DNA of 64,000 nt from Laceyella putida (GTDB lineage: Bacteria; Bacillota; Bacilli; Thermoactinomycetales; Thermoactinomycetaceae): assembly GCF_042665195.1 (NCBI RefSeq), contig NZ_JBHTBW010000087.1, forward strand, positions 28,516 through 92,515, written 5' to 3'. Of this stretch, positions 7,407 to 15,493 are shown piece after piece. A model generated the notes under the pieces. It had not been told where the DNA came from. It ran no database searches and worked only from the letters and a program-made list of their open reading frames with translations. Position numbers and translations under genes: made by a program. Each line of letters opens with the position of its first letter. Within the stretch, counting starts at the first letter, position 1.

Positions 7407-7736
7407 TTAGCCACGGTAGAACTCTTCCGATTCATTTAAACCCTCGTTATATTCTGATTCGTCTTTGTAGACTGTGACGTAAATATCACCTTCTACATAA
7501 ACGATTTTGGCTAAATCCACTTCAGATACCCACACTCGGCGATGACCGCCATCCGCCCATTCCACTTTCTCTTCAAACAGTACCGGGATATCTTGTTCAA
7601 CCTCATACCCTTTGAAAAGGGTAAAACCTTTATATTCGCCTTCTTTATCCGTCGGATAACAATACTTCGCAATGAAACCATCCAAGTCACCGACTTCTTC
7701 AGAATTCGCGTAATCCAGCATTTCCATATCAAACAT
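7407..7736 (-). CDS. Small acidic hypothetical protein
   Basis: 109 aa, ATG with a strong AGGAGG 8 nt upstream. Acidic, beta-rich, aromatic (YKGFTLFKGYEVEQDIPVLF…GDIYVTVYKDESEY). No family recognised. It is expressed from the promoter at 7794-7822, suggesting plasmid-regulated accessory function. Confidence 0.65.
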   Translation of the reverse strand: MFDMEMLDYANSEEVGDLDGFIAKYCYPTDKEGEYKGFTLFKGYEVEQDIPVLFEEKVEWADGGHRRVWVSEVDLAKIVYVEGDIYVTVYKDESEYNEGLNESEEFYRG

Positions 7737-7793
7737 GTTGTGTTCCTCCTATCATTTTTTCGGGGGAGATTTGATTTATTTATTTATATTTGT

Positions 7794-7822
7794 ATTATAT
7801 CAAAAATAAATTGATATGTAAA
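7794..7822 (-). promoter_or_regulatory. Shared-type promoter
   Basis: TTTACA, 17 bp (ending TTGA), TATAAT on the minus strand, 60 bp before the 109-aa gene at 7407-7736. Confidence 0.75.
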
Positions 7823-7866
7823 TTATAAACTTAATATAAATAGAACGGAGGATGATGGATGGCCTC

Positions 7867-7938
7867 TTATTTCAACAGTGTGACAATCAAAGTGATGATG
7901 CTTACAATAACACTAAGCTGTTCCCAGGTGATATACAT
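7867..7938 (-). CDS. Tiny hydrophobic peptide, putative type I toxin
   Basis: A 23-codon frame, MYITWEQLSV followed by an Ile/Val/Leu-rich membrane segment ending TLLK, preceded by AAAGGGG at 8-nt spacing. It resembles the short holin-like or TxpA/BsrG/Fst-type type I toxins of Bacillota: short polar start, one transmembrane helix, terminal lysine. Such genes are paired with an antisense RNA, but no antisense promoter could be confirmed. It lies alone in a 400-bp gap. Confidence 0.4.
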   Translation of the reverse strand: MYITWEQLSVIVSIITLIVTLLK

Positions 7939-8081
7939 GAACATTTCCCCTTTCATTCAGCAGTGAGTTATCTCACTATACATTACCGACAACACGGAAG
8001 AATCGCACACATACAAATGAAAAGTTTTAAGAGCTTGGATCAGCTAATAGACCGCGGCATACGGATAATCCTTTACTCGGT

Positions 8082-8106
8082 TTTTTTCACAGTTCGCGTC
8101 CAAAAA
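8082..8106 (+). repeat. TGCGTCCAA-type dispersed repeat, copy 1
   Basis: The 25 bp here are identical to 51771-51795; both contain TTCACAGTTCGCGTCCAAAA. Related copies are at 24551, 33910, 42563 and 46131, all on the + strand. Confidence 0.7.
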
Positions 8107-8130
8107 AAAGGACCCCTTATTAGGGATCCG
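8102..8130 (-). terminator. Terminator
   Basis: GGACCC pairs with GGGATCC, followed leftward by a long T run; it lies downstream of the 79-aa gene. Confidence 0.7.
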
Positions 8131-8142
8131 GCTTAAAAAACG

Positions 8143-8382
8143 CTATTTTTCCTCAGCCTTATCTTCGCCACAAACCATCTCATCTAGCTTATCCAAAAGC
8201 ATATTTGCCTCGTCTCGCTTTGCATGAAGAACCGCTAATTGGAAACTCGCAAAAGCTTGGTCAGTTTCATATAACTTCTCATAATGTTTTATTTCCTTAT
8301 CCAGATATGGCACTCTTTCATTTTGAAGCCAGTCAATCACTTTCTCCATCACTGCAGGATCATAAGTCCAATTTTTTGTCAT
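8143..8382 (-). CDS. Small helical hypothetical protein
   Basis: The start is ATG at 8382, behind GAGGTG; 79 aa, starting MTKNWTYDPAVMEKVIDW. All-helical and charged, no family recognised. It follows the MmcB-like gene closely and probably shares its transcript. Confidence 0.6.
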   Translation of the reverse strand: MTKNWTYDPAVMEKVIDWLQNERVPYLDKEIKHYEKLYETDQAFASFQLAVLHAKRDEANMLLDKLDEMVCGEDKAEEK

Positions 8383-8405
8383 TTGATCACCTCTCACACG
8401 GATTA

Positions 8406-9782
8406 CTAATATCCAAACGCATACCTTCTAGACAACTGCCGACCAATCACAAATATGGTTTCTTGGCTTTGCTTGGCGGGTTCCAGCTCTTGGCATTCTT
8501 GCATGACCTCTAAATTCTTCTTATTGGCCTTGAGCAAACCAGCCGCCTTCATTCGTTGATCATAGTAAGCCAAGTCTTTAGGCATGACGAAGTAGAAGCG
8601 ATCGCAATAGGCCAGATACCTTTCCCATTTCTCGTCACGGTAAAAATCGTGAAGATGCGCTTTGCACTCTAAGATGCAGATTTCGCCCTTCTCGTTATAA
8701 CCGATCACATCCACACGAAGGTTACCTGGCAAAGTGAGTTCCGCTGTGGCCACATAGCCTTGGCTGTGTAGCCATTTTAGTCCCAAAGCTTGTAATTCCC
8801 CATGCTTCTCTAAATCAATCGAAGCAAACTGATTGGAACGATTAAGCGATTCCGCAAAGGATTCGGGCTTACGCTTTCGGAGCTCTCTTAACTCCTCTTC
8901 ATCTCTCGCAATTTTCAATTCAATCTGCTTGATTTGTCTTTTTATAGAAGTCAGTTTTTGACCCTTAATCTCCTTGAGGGATTTAATCCCGTGGTATTCA
9001 GCATCATCAGCTGGAACCCACCACGTAAAGGGGGAGTCAGCACTTGGAACATGATCAGGATCATAAAAAACCCGATATCCACGTTTTACTCTTTTCCGAT
9101 ATTCTTCAACCAATGCCCCTACATCGTTAACCCAATGGACATAATCATCTTCATCTGAGCTATAGTCATTCCACTCCTTGTTGAAGGAGACGATCCCTTT
9201 TTTCTTCAAGTTCTTTTGCCATCGATAATCCAACCGTTTGGCAAGGCATAGCTTCCCCTTCTTAATTCCTAGATGGTCCATGAAAAACTCAAAGGCTCGA
9301 TCGTCTTGGAGTTCTTTCAAGATCGGTATTGTTTCCCTTAGCTTTTCTTGTTCCGCCCTGGCCATTTCCAAGGCTTCTTGTAGTTTTTCCTTTTCTTTCT
9401 CTAGTTGGTTAACGGTGACTTGGACTTGGCTACCAACCGACCTTAACCGTTTTCGCTTCTCTTCAAGCAAATCTGGATACTTCGCTAACTCATCTCGCTT
9501 CATCTCAGGATCAACCGCCATGAGGATCTCACCGATGCCGGCCCAATCCTTGTCCTTGAACATCTTGATGAGGACAAGTCCCTTCAAGCCAAGTTCCTTC
9601 CACTTATCAACGTGTTCCGGTTGGCCAAACCGTTCCAACTGAATCAGGCAGTTATAGAATTGGGATAGCTTCTTGGATTGAGACTCGGTGAATCCATGAT
9701 CCTTCAGTTTCCCTGGTTTCCATCCTTCCGCGAGACGTTCTAAAGCCCATAAGCTCCTCTCATCCTTGCCTGTAATCAACAC
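8406..9782 (-). CDS. Coiled-coil protein with MmcB-type PD-(D/E)XK nuclease domain
   Basis: 458 aa. Residues about 1-110 are helical, about 110-155 and 285-325 are coiled coils. Residues about 335-425 match MmcB/DUF1052: HGELQALGLKWL, then VDVIGYNEKGEICILECKA (the D…ExK site) and EKWERYLAYCDRFYFVMPKD. MmcB proteins are DNA-repair-associated nuclease-fold proteins. Here the fusion to a long N-terminal region suggests a phage or plasmid protein for DNA repair or defence. The fold assignment is firm, the role is inferred. Confidence 0.75.
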   Translation of the reverse strand: MLITGKDERSLWALERLAEGWKPGKLKDHGFTESQSKKLSQFYNCLIQLERFGQPEHVDKWKELGLKGLVLIKMFKDKDWAGIGEILMAVDPEMKRDELAKYPDLLEEKRKRLRSVGSQVQVTVNQLEKEKEKLQEALEMARAEQEKLRETIPILKELQDDRAFEFFMDHLGIKKGKLCLAKRLDYRWQKNLKKKGIVSFNKEWNDYSSDEDDYVHWVNDVGALVEEYRKRVKRGYRVFYDPDHVPSADSPFTWWVPADDAEYHGIKSLKEIKGQKLTSIKRQIKQIELKIARDEEELRELRKRKPESFAESLNRSNQFASIDLEKHGELQALGLKWLHSQGYVATAELTLPGNLRVDVIGYNEKGEICILECKAHLHDFYRDEKWERYLAYCDRFYFVMPKDLAYYDQRMKAAGLLKANKKNLEVMQECQELEPAKQSQETIFVIGRQLSRRYAFGY

Positions 9783-9842
9783 TCTCTCCTCCAGTACTCG
9801 GGGTACTTTGATTGGAGTGTATCACGGAAGTAAAAAAAGAAA

Positions 9843-9868
9843 AACCCTCTTGATCATCAAGGGGTTTC
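9843..9868 (-). terminator. Terminator
   Basis: AACCCTCTTGAT pairs with ATCAAGGGGTTT; leftward T run. It ends the 66-aa gene. Confidence 0.6.
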
Positions 9869-10067
9869 ATACTCCCATTCGATTCAATATGGAGATAATA
9901 AACGTCAACGAACCAATAAACACAATAAACTCATCCTTGTAATTCACAGGCAGAATCGCAACCACCATGACCAGAAATAACGCATAACTCTCGGGTCGAG
10001 CCGCCCCATGTTTATGCATAAAAAAGAGAATGACACCGGCAAATAATAACGCAACAATATAAATCAC
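9867..10067 (-). CDS. Small membrane protein
   Basis: 66 aa from GTG at 10067, with GGAAG at 7-nt spacing. Two or three transmembrane helices (IYIVALLFAGVILFF, YALFLVMVVAILPV, FIVFIGSLTFIISIL). No family recognised. Confidence 0.6.
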   Translation of the reverse strand: MIYIVALLFAGVILFFMHKHGAARPESYALFLVMVVAILPVNYKDEFIVFIGSLTFIISILNRMGV

Positions 10068-10153
10068 AAATTTCTTCCTCTCTTATTCTTTTTTGAATAT
10101 GTTCTCTCCCCCAAAAATAAAACCCTTCCATCAGGAAAGGTCATCACCGGTTT

Positions 10154-10900
10154 TTATGGCAAATCCTCACATACCACGCCGTCCCCATCACCATCTAACT
10201 TATATGGATCGCTAGGGCCTGCTTGCTCAAAGAAGGACTGTGCCTCCTTTTGAGTGCGGAAGTCGCTACAGTCTTTATCTGGGATATTGGGGTTAGGCTC
10301 TCCTTTTGCGATTCCGTTGATTGGGGTGCCGGCATTTAAGTTGTTGCTCTTACACCACTTCTCCTTCTTGTATCCATCATCCGTAGCATAACCAGGACAC
10401 TGCCATACCCCTTTTTTCGCCGCCTGGGCCACATCCTCTGCTTTTCGGTATTCATCCAAGTGATTCTTCGATTCATATATGTAACCGACTCTGGCCAGTC
10501 CTTCTTTCAAGAGAGCTTGCTGTACACTTTGATTATCAGCATAGATATGAGCCAAAAGGCGATCATATTTGTCCCGCTTCTCCCTATCCCATTCCAAGTA
10601 CACTTGCTTTGCGTTGGATAACAGCTTGTTGGTAAACGCCTTGGCTTCGGGTCCAAGCGGCTGCTCTCCAAGGCGTGGGTGTGATGTTTCGGGAGTGTCA
10701 ATGAGAAGGAAGCGAACCGATTCTACTTTTCCGTTAATCTCAAACCTGGCTGTATCGCCGTCTACGATCTCCACGAACTCCACCTTTTGTTTCCCATCCT
10801 TAGGTACTTCTGCGATGGGATAAGGTTTTTGAGCTTGAGGGTTTGAGCACCCCGATAAAATGAACAACACAGCCAGTATGAGAAAGAAAGCCTTTTTCAT
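10154..10900 (-). CDS. Lipoprotein thermonuclease with Excalibur domain
   Basis: 248 aa. A lipoprotein signal peptide has its lipobox cysteine at residue 18 (ILSGC). Residues about 40-170 form a staphylococcal-nuclease domain with DGDTARFEING, RFLLIDTPE and YDRLLA, keeping the catalytic Asp, Arg and Glu positions. Residues about 208-248 are an Excalibur calcium-binding domain (CSDFRTQKEAQSFFE…DGDGVVCEDLP). Similar to YncB/NucA-type secreted nucleases of Bacillus. It would sit on the cell surface and cut incoming or extracellular DNA. The start has GGGGGATTTC upstream. Confidence 0.9.
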   Translation of the reverse strand: MKKAFFLILAVLFILSGCSNPQAQKPYPIAEVPKDGKQKVEFVEIVDGDTARFEINGKVESVRFLLIDTPETSHPRLGEQPLGPEAKAFTNKLLSNAKQVYLEWDREKRDKYDRLLAHIYADNQSVQQALLKEGLARVGYIYESKNHLDEYRKAEDVAQAAKKGVWQCPGYATDDGYKKEKWCKSNNLNAGTPINGIAKGEPNPNIPDKDCSDFRTQKEAQSFFEQAGPSDPYKLDGDGDGVVCEDLP

Positions 10901-10962
10901 GAAATCCCCCCCTTAGGTTATATATTTCGTGTAAGTTCAATATAAGTCCAAAAGCGGCATGA

Positions 10963-11007
10963 TCAATTCCATACAGGATTCTCTACCTTCACCCCGTCGC
11001 CATCAAG
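10963..11007 (-). pseudogene. Remnant of an Excalibur motif
   Basis: In one minus frame the sequence reads LDGDGVKVENPVWN and stops. This matches the LDGDGDGVVCED end of the adjacent nuclease and probably is a leftover of a duplicated calcium-binding tail. Confidence 0.35.
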
Positions 11008-11033
11008 TTAACTTAACTTGATAGGTATGTTTT

Positions 11034-11420
11034 TTATTCTAAAAGTAGGTTGATGACTTCCTTTTTCCCGTTCCATTGGATTTCAACAGATTGAGAGGTG
11101 TCGTTAGGATAGCCCCAAGAATATTGCGTCATGGTCTCGGATTTTCCTTCTAAGTTGGTGATGAACGAACCTTTCTGAATGACTCGTTCTGGACTCTTCC
11201 AAGTAAACGTTGCTTTAAGACCAGACTTGTTCTCTTGTTTACCTTTATAGATAAACTGAATGCTTTCTTTTACGCGGAATCCATGAATCTCATATCCTCT
11301 GTTGACATTCCATTCCTTTCCATAGGCTCCGCCACTCCCCACTACCTCTGGAAAATACCAAAAATAATGTGCAATTAAGATCAAAACAGCGATACCGAAT
11401 ATAGCGAATCTTTCCTTCAT
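11034..11420 (-). CDS. Membrane-anchored hypothetical protein
   Basis: 128 aa with GGAGAG before the ATG. Residues 5-24 form an N-terminal membrane anchor or signal peptide; the rest is a beta-rich extracellular domain (IHGFRVKESIQFIYKG…). No family recognised. It lies upstream of the secreted nuclease on the same strand. Confidence 0.6.
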   Translation of the reverse strand: MKERFAIFGIAVLILIAHYFWYFPEVVGSGGAYGKEWNVNRGYEIHGFRVKESIQFIYKGKQENKSGLKATFTWKSPERVIQKGSFITNLEGKSETMTQYSWGYPNDTSQSVEIQWNGKKEVINLLLE

Positions 11421-11544
11421 GATCTCTCCATCCTTTTTCAGTGATTAAGAAGGACAGGAACAATATAAAATCACATTCTAAACGTCATTATATCTTCTGA
11501 TCCTCCAACAATGTTATATTATCAAGTTTTCATATATATCGAAT

Positions 11545-11573
11545 ATAAAAATACCAGGGCAAGGGCCCCGGTT
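11545..11573 (-). terminator. Terminator
   Basis: CCAGGGC and GCCCCGG pair; leftward there is a TATTTTTAT tract. Confidence 0.55.
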
Positions 11574-11620
11574 GTTGATTGTTATCCTGTTATTTTAGTT
11601 AGCGTCCCTGAAAATCATCC

Positions 11621-11710
11621 TTACTGCTCAATCGTTATCCAACAATCGTATCCCTCTTCATACTCTTCCAAGCACTGGTCGTACAGCAAATATTCCGGTT
11701 CGACTTGCAC
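11621..11710 (-). CDS. Possible small acidic ORF, start unclear
   Basis: A frame reading VQVEPEYLLYDQCLEEYEEG…DCWITIEQ looks protein-like and continues upstream as ATCRNEVKST without a start. GGAGGAG at about 11755 instead leads to an ATG one frame off. A single-base shift after that ATG would join the two, so the gene is probably broken. Confidence 0.3.
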   Translation of the reverse strand: MQVEPEYLLYDQCLEEYEEGYDCWITIEQ

Positions 11711-11819
11711 CGTGGATTTAACTTCATTACGGCAAGTCGCATCTTACGTCTACTCCTCCTTTCATAATCAGTTTTGCAACCATTAACAATTATGTCACTA
11801 CACAATTTTTTACAAAAGA

Positions 11820-11844
11820 AAACCCTCCTCAGCAGAGGAAGGAT
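11820..11844 (-). terminator. Terminator
   Basis: CCTTCCTC pairs with GAGGAGGG, then TTTTCTTTT leftward. It closes the cluster of small genes 11.9-13.3 kb. Confidence 0.65.
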
Positions 11845-11900
11845 GGTGACGGGAGGTAGCACCCGCCAATTTACTGCCTAAAGTATGTAGGTTGATCAAT

Positions 11901-11981
11901 TTATCCTTCATACCACCGTTCGTCAATTGTCCATACACCGCATTTATTGCACCAGTTTAAAACAAATACCCGTTCAGCAAT
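11901..11981 (-). CDS. Possible 26-aa zinc-knuckle peptide with ATT start
   Basis: AAAGGAG is followed at 7 nt by ATT GCT GAA…; the product reads AERVFVLNWCNKCGVW and ends RWYEG. A stop precedes the site in frame and no ATG, GTG or TTG exists, so an ATT start would be needed. CxxC suggests a half zinc ribbon. It may be a truncated gene. Confidence 0.3.
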   Translation of the reverse strand: MAERVFVLNWCNKCGVWTIDERWYEG

Positions 11982-11997
11982 ATGTTTTCTCCTTTAA

Positions 11998-12129
11998 TCA
12001 TTCACAATCAAACTCAATGGTTTCACGTAACTCTTCAAGTGCGCGTCTTTCCTCTTCTGTGAGAAAGTGTTCTTTTTCCTGTTGTTCCAGCCATTCTAAT
12101 TGCTTATCGAGAAAGTCTTTATCGCCCAT
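11998..12129 (-). CDS. Small helical acidic protein (43 aa)
   Basis: ATG at 12129 with GGAGGG 5 nt upstream; the product starts MGDKDFLDKQLEWLEQQEKE and ends in FDCE. One amphipathic helix pair. It overlaps the end of the upstream gene, so is translationally coupled in the small-gene operon. Confidence 0.55.
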   Translation of the reverse strand: MGDKDFLDKQLEWLEQQEKEHFLTEEERRALEELRETIEFDCE

Positions 12130-12311
12130 CCCGATCCCTCCAGCTCGATCTTTATGTTCTTTGCTCCTAGTTGGCGGTAATAATGCTCCAACCCTTCGCG
12201 AAGCAAATCAAACTCTTCCGGATCTTTTGACGTGGTGACCTGTCCATTCACACTTTTGCAAATTCCGGCCAGCTCCATGGATACTGTATATTTCACCTTT
12301 CTTTCCATCAT
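12096..12311 (-). CDS. Small hypothetical protein
   Basis: The start is ATG at 12311 behind GGAGGG (two adjacent ATGs). 71 aa, MMERKVKYTVSMELAGICK…, alpha-beta fold with LREGLEHYYRQLGAKNIKIELEGSGW. No family recognised. Member of the leftward small-gene operon. Confidence 0.6.
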   Translation of the reverse strand: MMERKVKYTVSMELAGICKSVNGQVTTSKDPEEFDLLREGLEHYYRQLGAKNIKIELEGSGWAIKTFSISN

Positions 12312-12342
12312 GTTCCCTCCAAGAAGGCGGCGCATGGCCGCC

Positions 12343-12477
12343 CTATAGTGTGATACGCTCCAATTCATGCAACTCCAAAAATTCTTCTTCCGTAAGTGTC
12401 CCGTTCTCTTCCTTTTGCTGAAGCTCGTCTATCCGATCAACGCGTTGTTCAACAGACCATTCATGGTAATTTTCCAT
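12343..12477 (-). CDS. Small helical acidic protein (44 aa)
   Basis: ATG at 12477 behind GAGGAGGG; starts MENYHEWSVEQRVDRIDELQ and ends LERITL. It resembles the neighbouring 43-aa peptide in length, charge and the LTEEE.. motif (LTEEEFLELHELE against LTEEERRALEELR), so the two may be paralogues. Confidence 0.6.
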   Translation of the reverse strand: MENYHEWSVEQRVDRIDELQQKEENGTLTEEEFLELHELERITL

Positions 12478-12489
12478 CCCGTTCCCTCC

Positions 12490-12669
12490 TCACTCGACAT
12501 TCACAACCTGCAAATATTCTGCGGCAAAATATCCGCTAAACCCTTCGAGAAAAACGAGTCTTTGTTCACCTTTCATGAATTCGTCTGATTTACAAGTCCA
12601 CACCTTTCCGCGATGCGCGTCAGCTTCTAGACATGTGTGCATGACTACCTTGTCGCCTTTTCTCAACAT
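12490..12669 (-). CDS. Small hypothetical protein (SH3-like beta)
   Basis: ATG at 12669 with GGAGGGG upstream. 59 aa, MLRKGDKVVMHTCLEADAHR…; short beta strands with GDKVVMHT and a Trp resemble small SH3-like barrels of phages. No firm family. Confidence 0.55.
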   Translation of the reverse strand: MLRKGDKVVMHTCLEADAHRGKVWTCKSDEFMKGEQRLVFLEGFSGYFAAEYLQVVNVE

Positions 12670-12682
12670 CCCGTCCCCTCCC

Positions 12683-12820
12683 TCATTCCCACTCGTACTC
12701 GTCAGGCTCTTCTTCCACCAGAGACATAAATTCATTGACAATATCTTCATGTAAATCGGGGTCCCGATACAACTGAGCAGGGGTCAACCCACTCTCCTTC
12801 AAATACTCTTCAAACCGCAT
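12683..12820 (-). CDS. Small hypothetical protein (45 aa)
   Basis: ATG at 12820 with GGGAGGG upstream; MRFEEYLKESGLTPAQLYRD and an acidic tail. Helical, acidic, no family recognised. 13 bp separate it from the next gene of the operon. Confidence 0.6.
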   Translation of the reverse strand: MRFEEYLKESGLTPAQLYRDPDLHEDIVNEFMSLVEEEPDEYEWE

Positions 12821-12833
12821 TCTGCTCCCTCCC

Positions 12834-13058
12834 TCATCCCCGCCATATCTTTGGTGGGATTTGATCCACCGGCGCACAGTGATCGATTTTGAAATCTTCC
12901 GGCTTATAAAACGAACTAGCTTCAGCTAGGCTTTTCACCCAAGCCTTGCGAGCTTTCTTTTTTGCCTCCTCCTCATCCCGAGCGCGGAAATACCCTAGTA
13001 CTGTCATACCATCAGGGTCTTTCCCCTTTACAGAGAAGTGGCGAACCACATTATCCAT
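12834..13058 (-). CDS. Small hypothetical protein (74 aa)
   Basis: ATG at 13058 with AAGGAGGG upstream. Begins MDNVVRHFSVKGKDPDGMTV and has an alpha-beta pattern with a basic helix (RDEEEAKKKARKAWVKSLAE). Similar layouts occur in small phage proteins, but function is unknown. Confidence 0.6.
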   Translation of the reverse strand: MDNVVRHFSVKGKDPDGMTVLGYFRARDEEEAKKKARKAWVKSLAEASSFYKPEDFKIDHCAPVDQIPPKIWRG

Positions 13059-13099
13059 TCCGTTCCCTCCTTGGAAGGCGGCACCTGGGGCCGCCCATG

Positions 13100-13267
13100 T
13101 TATTCAAATCGTTTCAAATATTTCGCGTAAGCTTCCGCTTCCCTCCGTTGATCAGCAGAAAAAGACTTCAACGTTGATTCTTTCCCTACGATCCAGACAA
13201 CCCAACACGTCGAAGTTCCATAAACTGATTCATTCGCATCCATTCTATCAATTTCAACCTTACTCAC
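13100..13267 (-). CDS. Small hypothetical protein (55 aa, GTG start)
   Basis: GTG at 13267 with GGGAG at 8 nt. The product starts VSKVEIDRMDANESVYGTST and ends AYAKYLKRFE. No family recognised. Same operon as the neighbours. Confidence 0.5.
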   Translation of the reverse strand: MSKVEIDRMDANESVYGTSTCWVVWIVGKESTLKSFSADQRREAEAYAKYLKRFE

Positions 13268-13310
13268 TGTTATTTCTCCCTTTTAGAGCGCGACCCCAGT
13301 TAGGAGTCGC

Positions 13311-13568
13311 CTAATATTTCAAGTCATAATCTGTACTACTGATCTCGCCTTCTTTGAAAAGCGATGGTTCGTATTGAATCTGATATTCGTCACCGTATTT
13401 GTTCAAATCTATGTTCCGACTAACGGCAGTTACCGCGTCGTCTTCATTTTCTGCTAGAACGTTTGCTGTATTTGATTCTAAGATATCGCGTCTATTGGAA
13501 CGAATAACCTTCCACCGAACTGCGTAAACCTTCTGATTTTCTGATTCAACATCGCCGAATATAAACAA
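13311..13568 (-). CDS. Small hypothetical protein (85 aa, TTG start)
   Basis: TTG at 13568 with GGGAGAGG upstream. Alpha-beta, begins with a strand-rich KVYAVRWKVIRSNRR and has an acidic AENEDDAVTAVSR helix. First gene of the leftward small-gene operon driven by promoter 13613-13641. Confidence 0.55.
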   Translation of the reverse strand: MFIFGDVESENQKVYAVRWKVIRSNRRDILESNTANVLAENEDDAVTAVSRNIDLNKYGDEYQIQYEPSLFKEGEISSTDYDLKY

Positions 13569-13612
13569 TATCCTCTCCCTTTCGTTCAGTGTTTTTGTTT
13601 GTTTCTATTATT

Positions 13613-13641
13613 ATATTATCAAATATAGATTAATATGTAAA
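13613..13641 (-). promoter_or_regulatory. Shared-type promoter
   Basis: TTTACA, 17 bp (ending TTGA), TAATAT on the minus strand, directly upstream of the small-gene operon. Confidence 0.7.
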
Positions 13642-13705
13642 TTTGAAACATAAAAAATAAATATGGTTTGAACTCATTATTAAAGGCACGACCCATAAGC
13701 CGTGC

Positions 13706-13999
13706 CTAGATAGTGATATCCGTTGTTCGATCCCCTTCATTTGGTTGTACCCATACTTCCTCGCTATCCATTAGCCATACACCTGCTTTAGCTGCCATTA
13801 GGCTTCGTAAGATCGTTTCCCCTATCGCCTTTGCTGCGGCGGGTGGAACGGCATTCCCAATTCGTTCCCGCCATCTCGCTTCGTTGTTTCCTGCCAACTC
13901 TAACAGTTTCCCGTTCACATGAGTTGGAAAGCCTTGGAGTATAGCTAACTCATACGTCGTTAACGGTCGATGCCAGCTCCAATCCTCCGAGATAATGAT
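13706..13999 (-). pseudogene. C-terminal fragment of a C5-cytosine DNA methyltransferase
   Basis: From just after a TAG at 14000-14002 the frame reads SEDWSWHRPLTTYELAILQG, then FP…RIGNAVPPAAAKAIGETIL. RPLTxxExAxLQGFP and GNAVPP are the C-terminal conserved motifs IX-X of m5C methyltransferases. The N-terminal motif I part is found at 15494-15709, so the gene is split. Without motifs IV-VIII neither piece can be active. Confidence 0.8.
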
Positions 14000-14119
14000 C
14001 TATTGTCCCTTATCGTTCAAGGGTGGAATATGTGGTCAGGCACTGGTTGAACATGTGTAAGCCAAGATAGTATTACTGAGTTGCATAGATTAACATAAAA
14101 AAAGCCCCTAAGGGCCGGA

Positions 14120-15244
14120 TTATATCTGCTTTAAATCAATCATCATCTCTTTTCTAATCTCTTTTAACTTTGCATCCAATTGGGATTGGTAATTGCCTGA
14201 TGGTTGCTCAATACGTGCAAGCTGGATGAACTCTTGTATAAGAGTAGCGACTTTGTCTGCTACAAGAAAGTGATAATCGATGTCTTCTTTTACTTCATCG
14301 ATCTCAAGAGCAGGCTTAAATTGAGGAGTTAAACATTGTTTACGAATAAGGATGAGCTTCTCTGTAAGTCGTGCATATAGTTGTGTTTTTTCCTGGATCA
14401 TGGGAGTAAGGGCGGTTGTCTGCTGGAGTTTATCATTTGATTCATTCGTCATTTTTTGCATCTCAAGTGTGAGTTTACGATTGGCGTTAAGAGTAATGAC
14501 GATCAGTATGATGTTTAAGATCATTGCAAGTAATGTAGAGAATATAGAAGCATAGAATTCTCCTGAGTGAATTGCGGCGTTAAGTTTGTCCCAGTTTGGA
14601 GTAAGGATTATTTTCCATTTGTTTTCTTCAAAATAAAAAGTAATAACTGTAACATAAAAATGAACATCATCCTTTAGTTCATTTACATCATTCAATTCTG
14701 ACTCTATTTTCTTTATCTGAGTTAAATTCTTTTGCGGCTCCTTTTTCAACTCTTTAAGTTGCTTTAACAGATTGTCCTGTTTAATACCCAGTTGCAAGAT
14801 TTTCTTATTTAATTCGTCTATCTTGTTTATATAATCTGAATAAGACGGCTGTTTAGTAATGAATTGATGAAAATCTTCATTAATGGATTGACTTCTCGCC
14901 GGAGTATAGCCTGCTTTTAAGTAAACAGCGCTGAAATTATGCCAATAGTCAACTAATGATTTGTTAATGTGTGATGATGATGCATTTAAATAAACTACAT
15001 AACTTCCAGTTAAACTAAGTAAAATACAAACAACATATATCCATCTTTTGTATTTGGTAAGAAAATCGTGGACTATGTACCAGTTGAATATGACTACGAT
15101 AAATATGATTTCTAAGATTGATAGATATATCGAATAGCGAACTGCGCCTTTAAAGAAGGTTACAACAACATAGTTCACAAGAAAGATTGCTGGTAGTAAG
15201 AAAAACAAACGATACTTCCCGAACCAGCTTAACCATCGCTTCAA
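14120..15244 (-). CDS. Multi-TM membrane protein with coiled coil, interrupting the MTase gene
   Basis: TTG at 15244, 6 nt after AGAGGTG, is the best start (374 aa). TM segments at about 10-35, 38-60 and 67-88; a periplasmic or extracellular helical region (about 90-205); another TM at about 227-250 preceded by EFYASIFS, then a cytosolic helical tail. Unknown function. It resembles the other helical membrane proteins of the window in ending with a TM and a long cytosolic helix bundle. The gene lies exactly between the two methyltransferase fragments and is therefore an insertion. Confidence 0.65.
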   Translation of the reverse strand: MKRWLSWFGKYRLFFLLPAIFLVNYVVVTFFKGAVRYSIYLSILEIIFIVVIFNWYIVHDFLTKYKRWIYVVCILLSLTGSYVVYLNASSSHINKSLVDYWHNFSAVYLKAGYTPARSQSINEDFHQFITKQPSYSDYINKIDELNKKILQLGIKQDNLLKQLKELKKEPQKNLTQIKKIESELNDVNELKDDVHFYVTVITFYFEENKWKIILTPNWDKLNAAIHSGEFYASIFSTLLAMILNIILIVITLNANRKLTLEMQKMTNESNDKLQQTTALTPMIQEKTQLYARLTEKLILIRKQCLTPQFKPALEIDEVKEDIDYHFLVADKVATLIQEFIQLARIEQPSGNYQSQLDAKLKEIRKEMMIDLKQI

Positions 15245-15493
15245 TCCATTCACCTCTTTTTATAAACAGTCAGGATAATGATTTGGCATATAACTAGAAA
15301 GAGCCCGTTCTCTATGAGTACAGGCCCGGTCTTGGGGAAAACAAACAAGAGGGATAATCACTCATCTCAGATTGCGAAGATGATTATAACATGAGTAATA
15401 CAAAATCTAAAAGATACTCTTTGAATTCTTAATGTTTAGCAAAAGATGTTTCCAAGTTGTTCAAATCGAACAGGAGTGTGTTGGAGAAAGAGT

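Noticed and set aside
7852..8136. 94-codon frame on the + strand
   Set aside because: Composition not protein-like and lies over a terminator; the small peptide on the minus strand has better signals.
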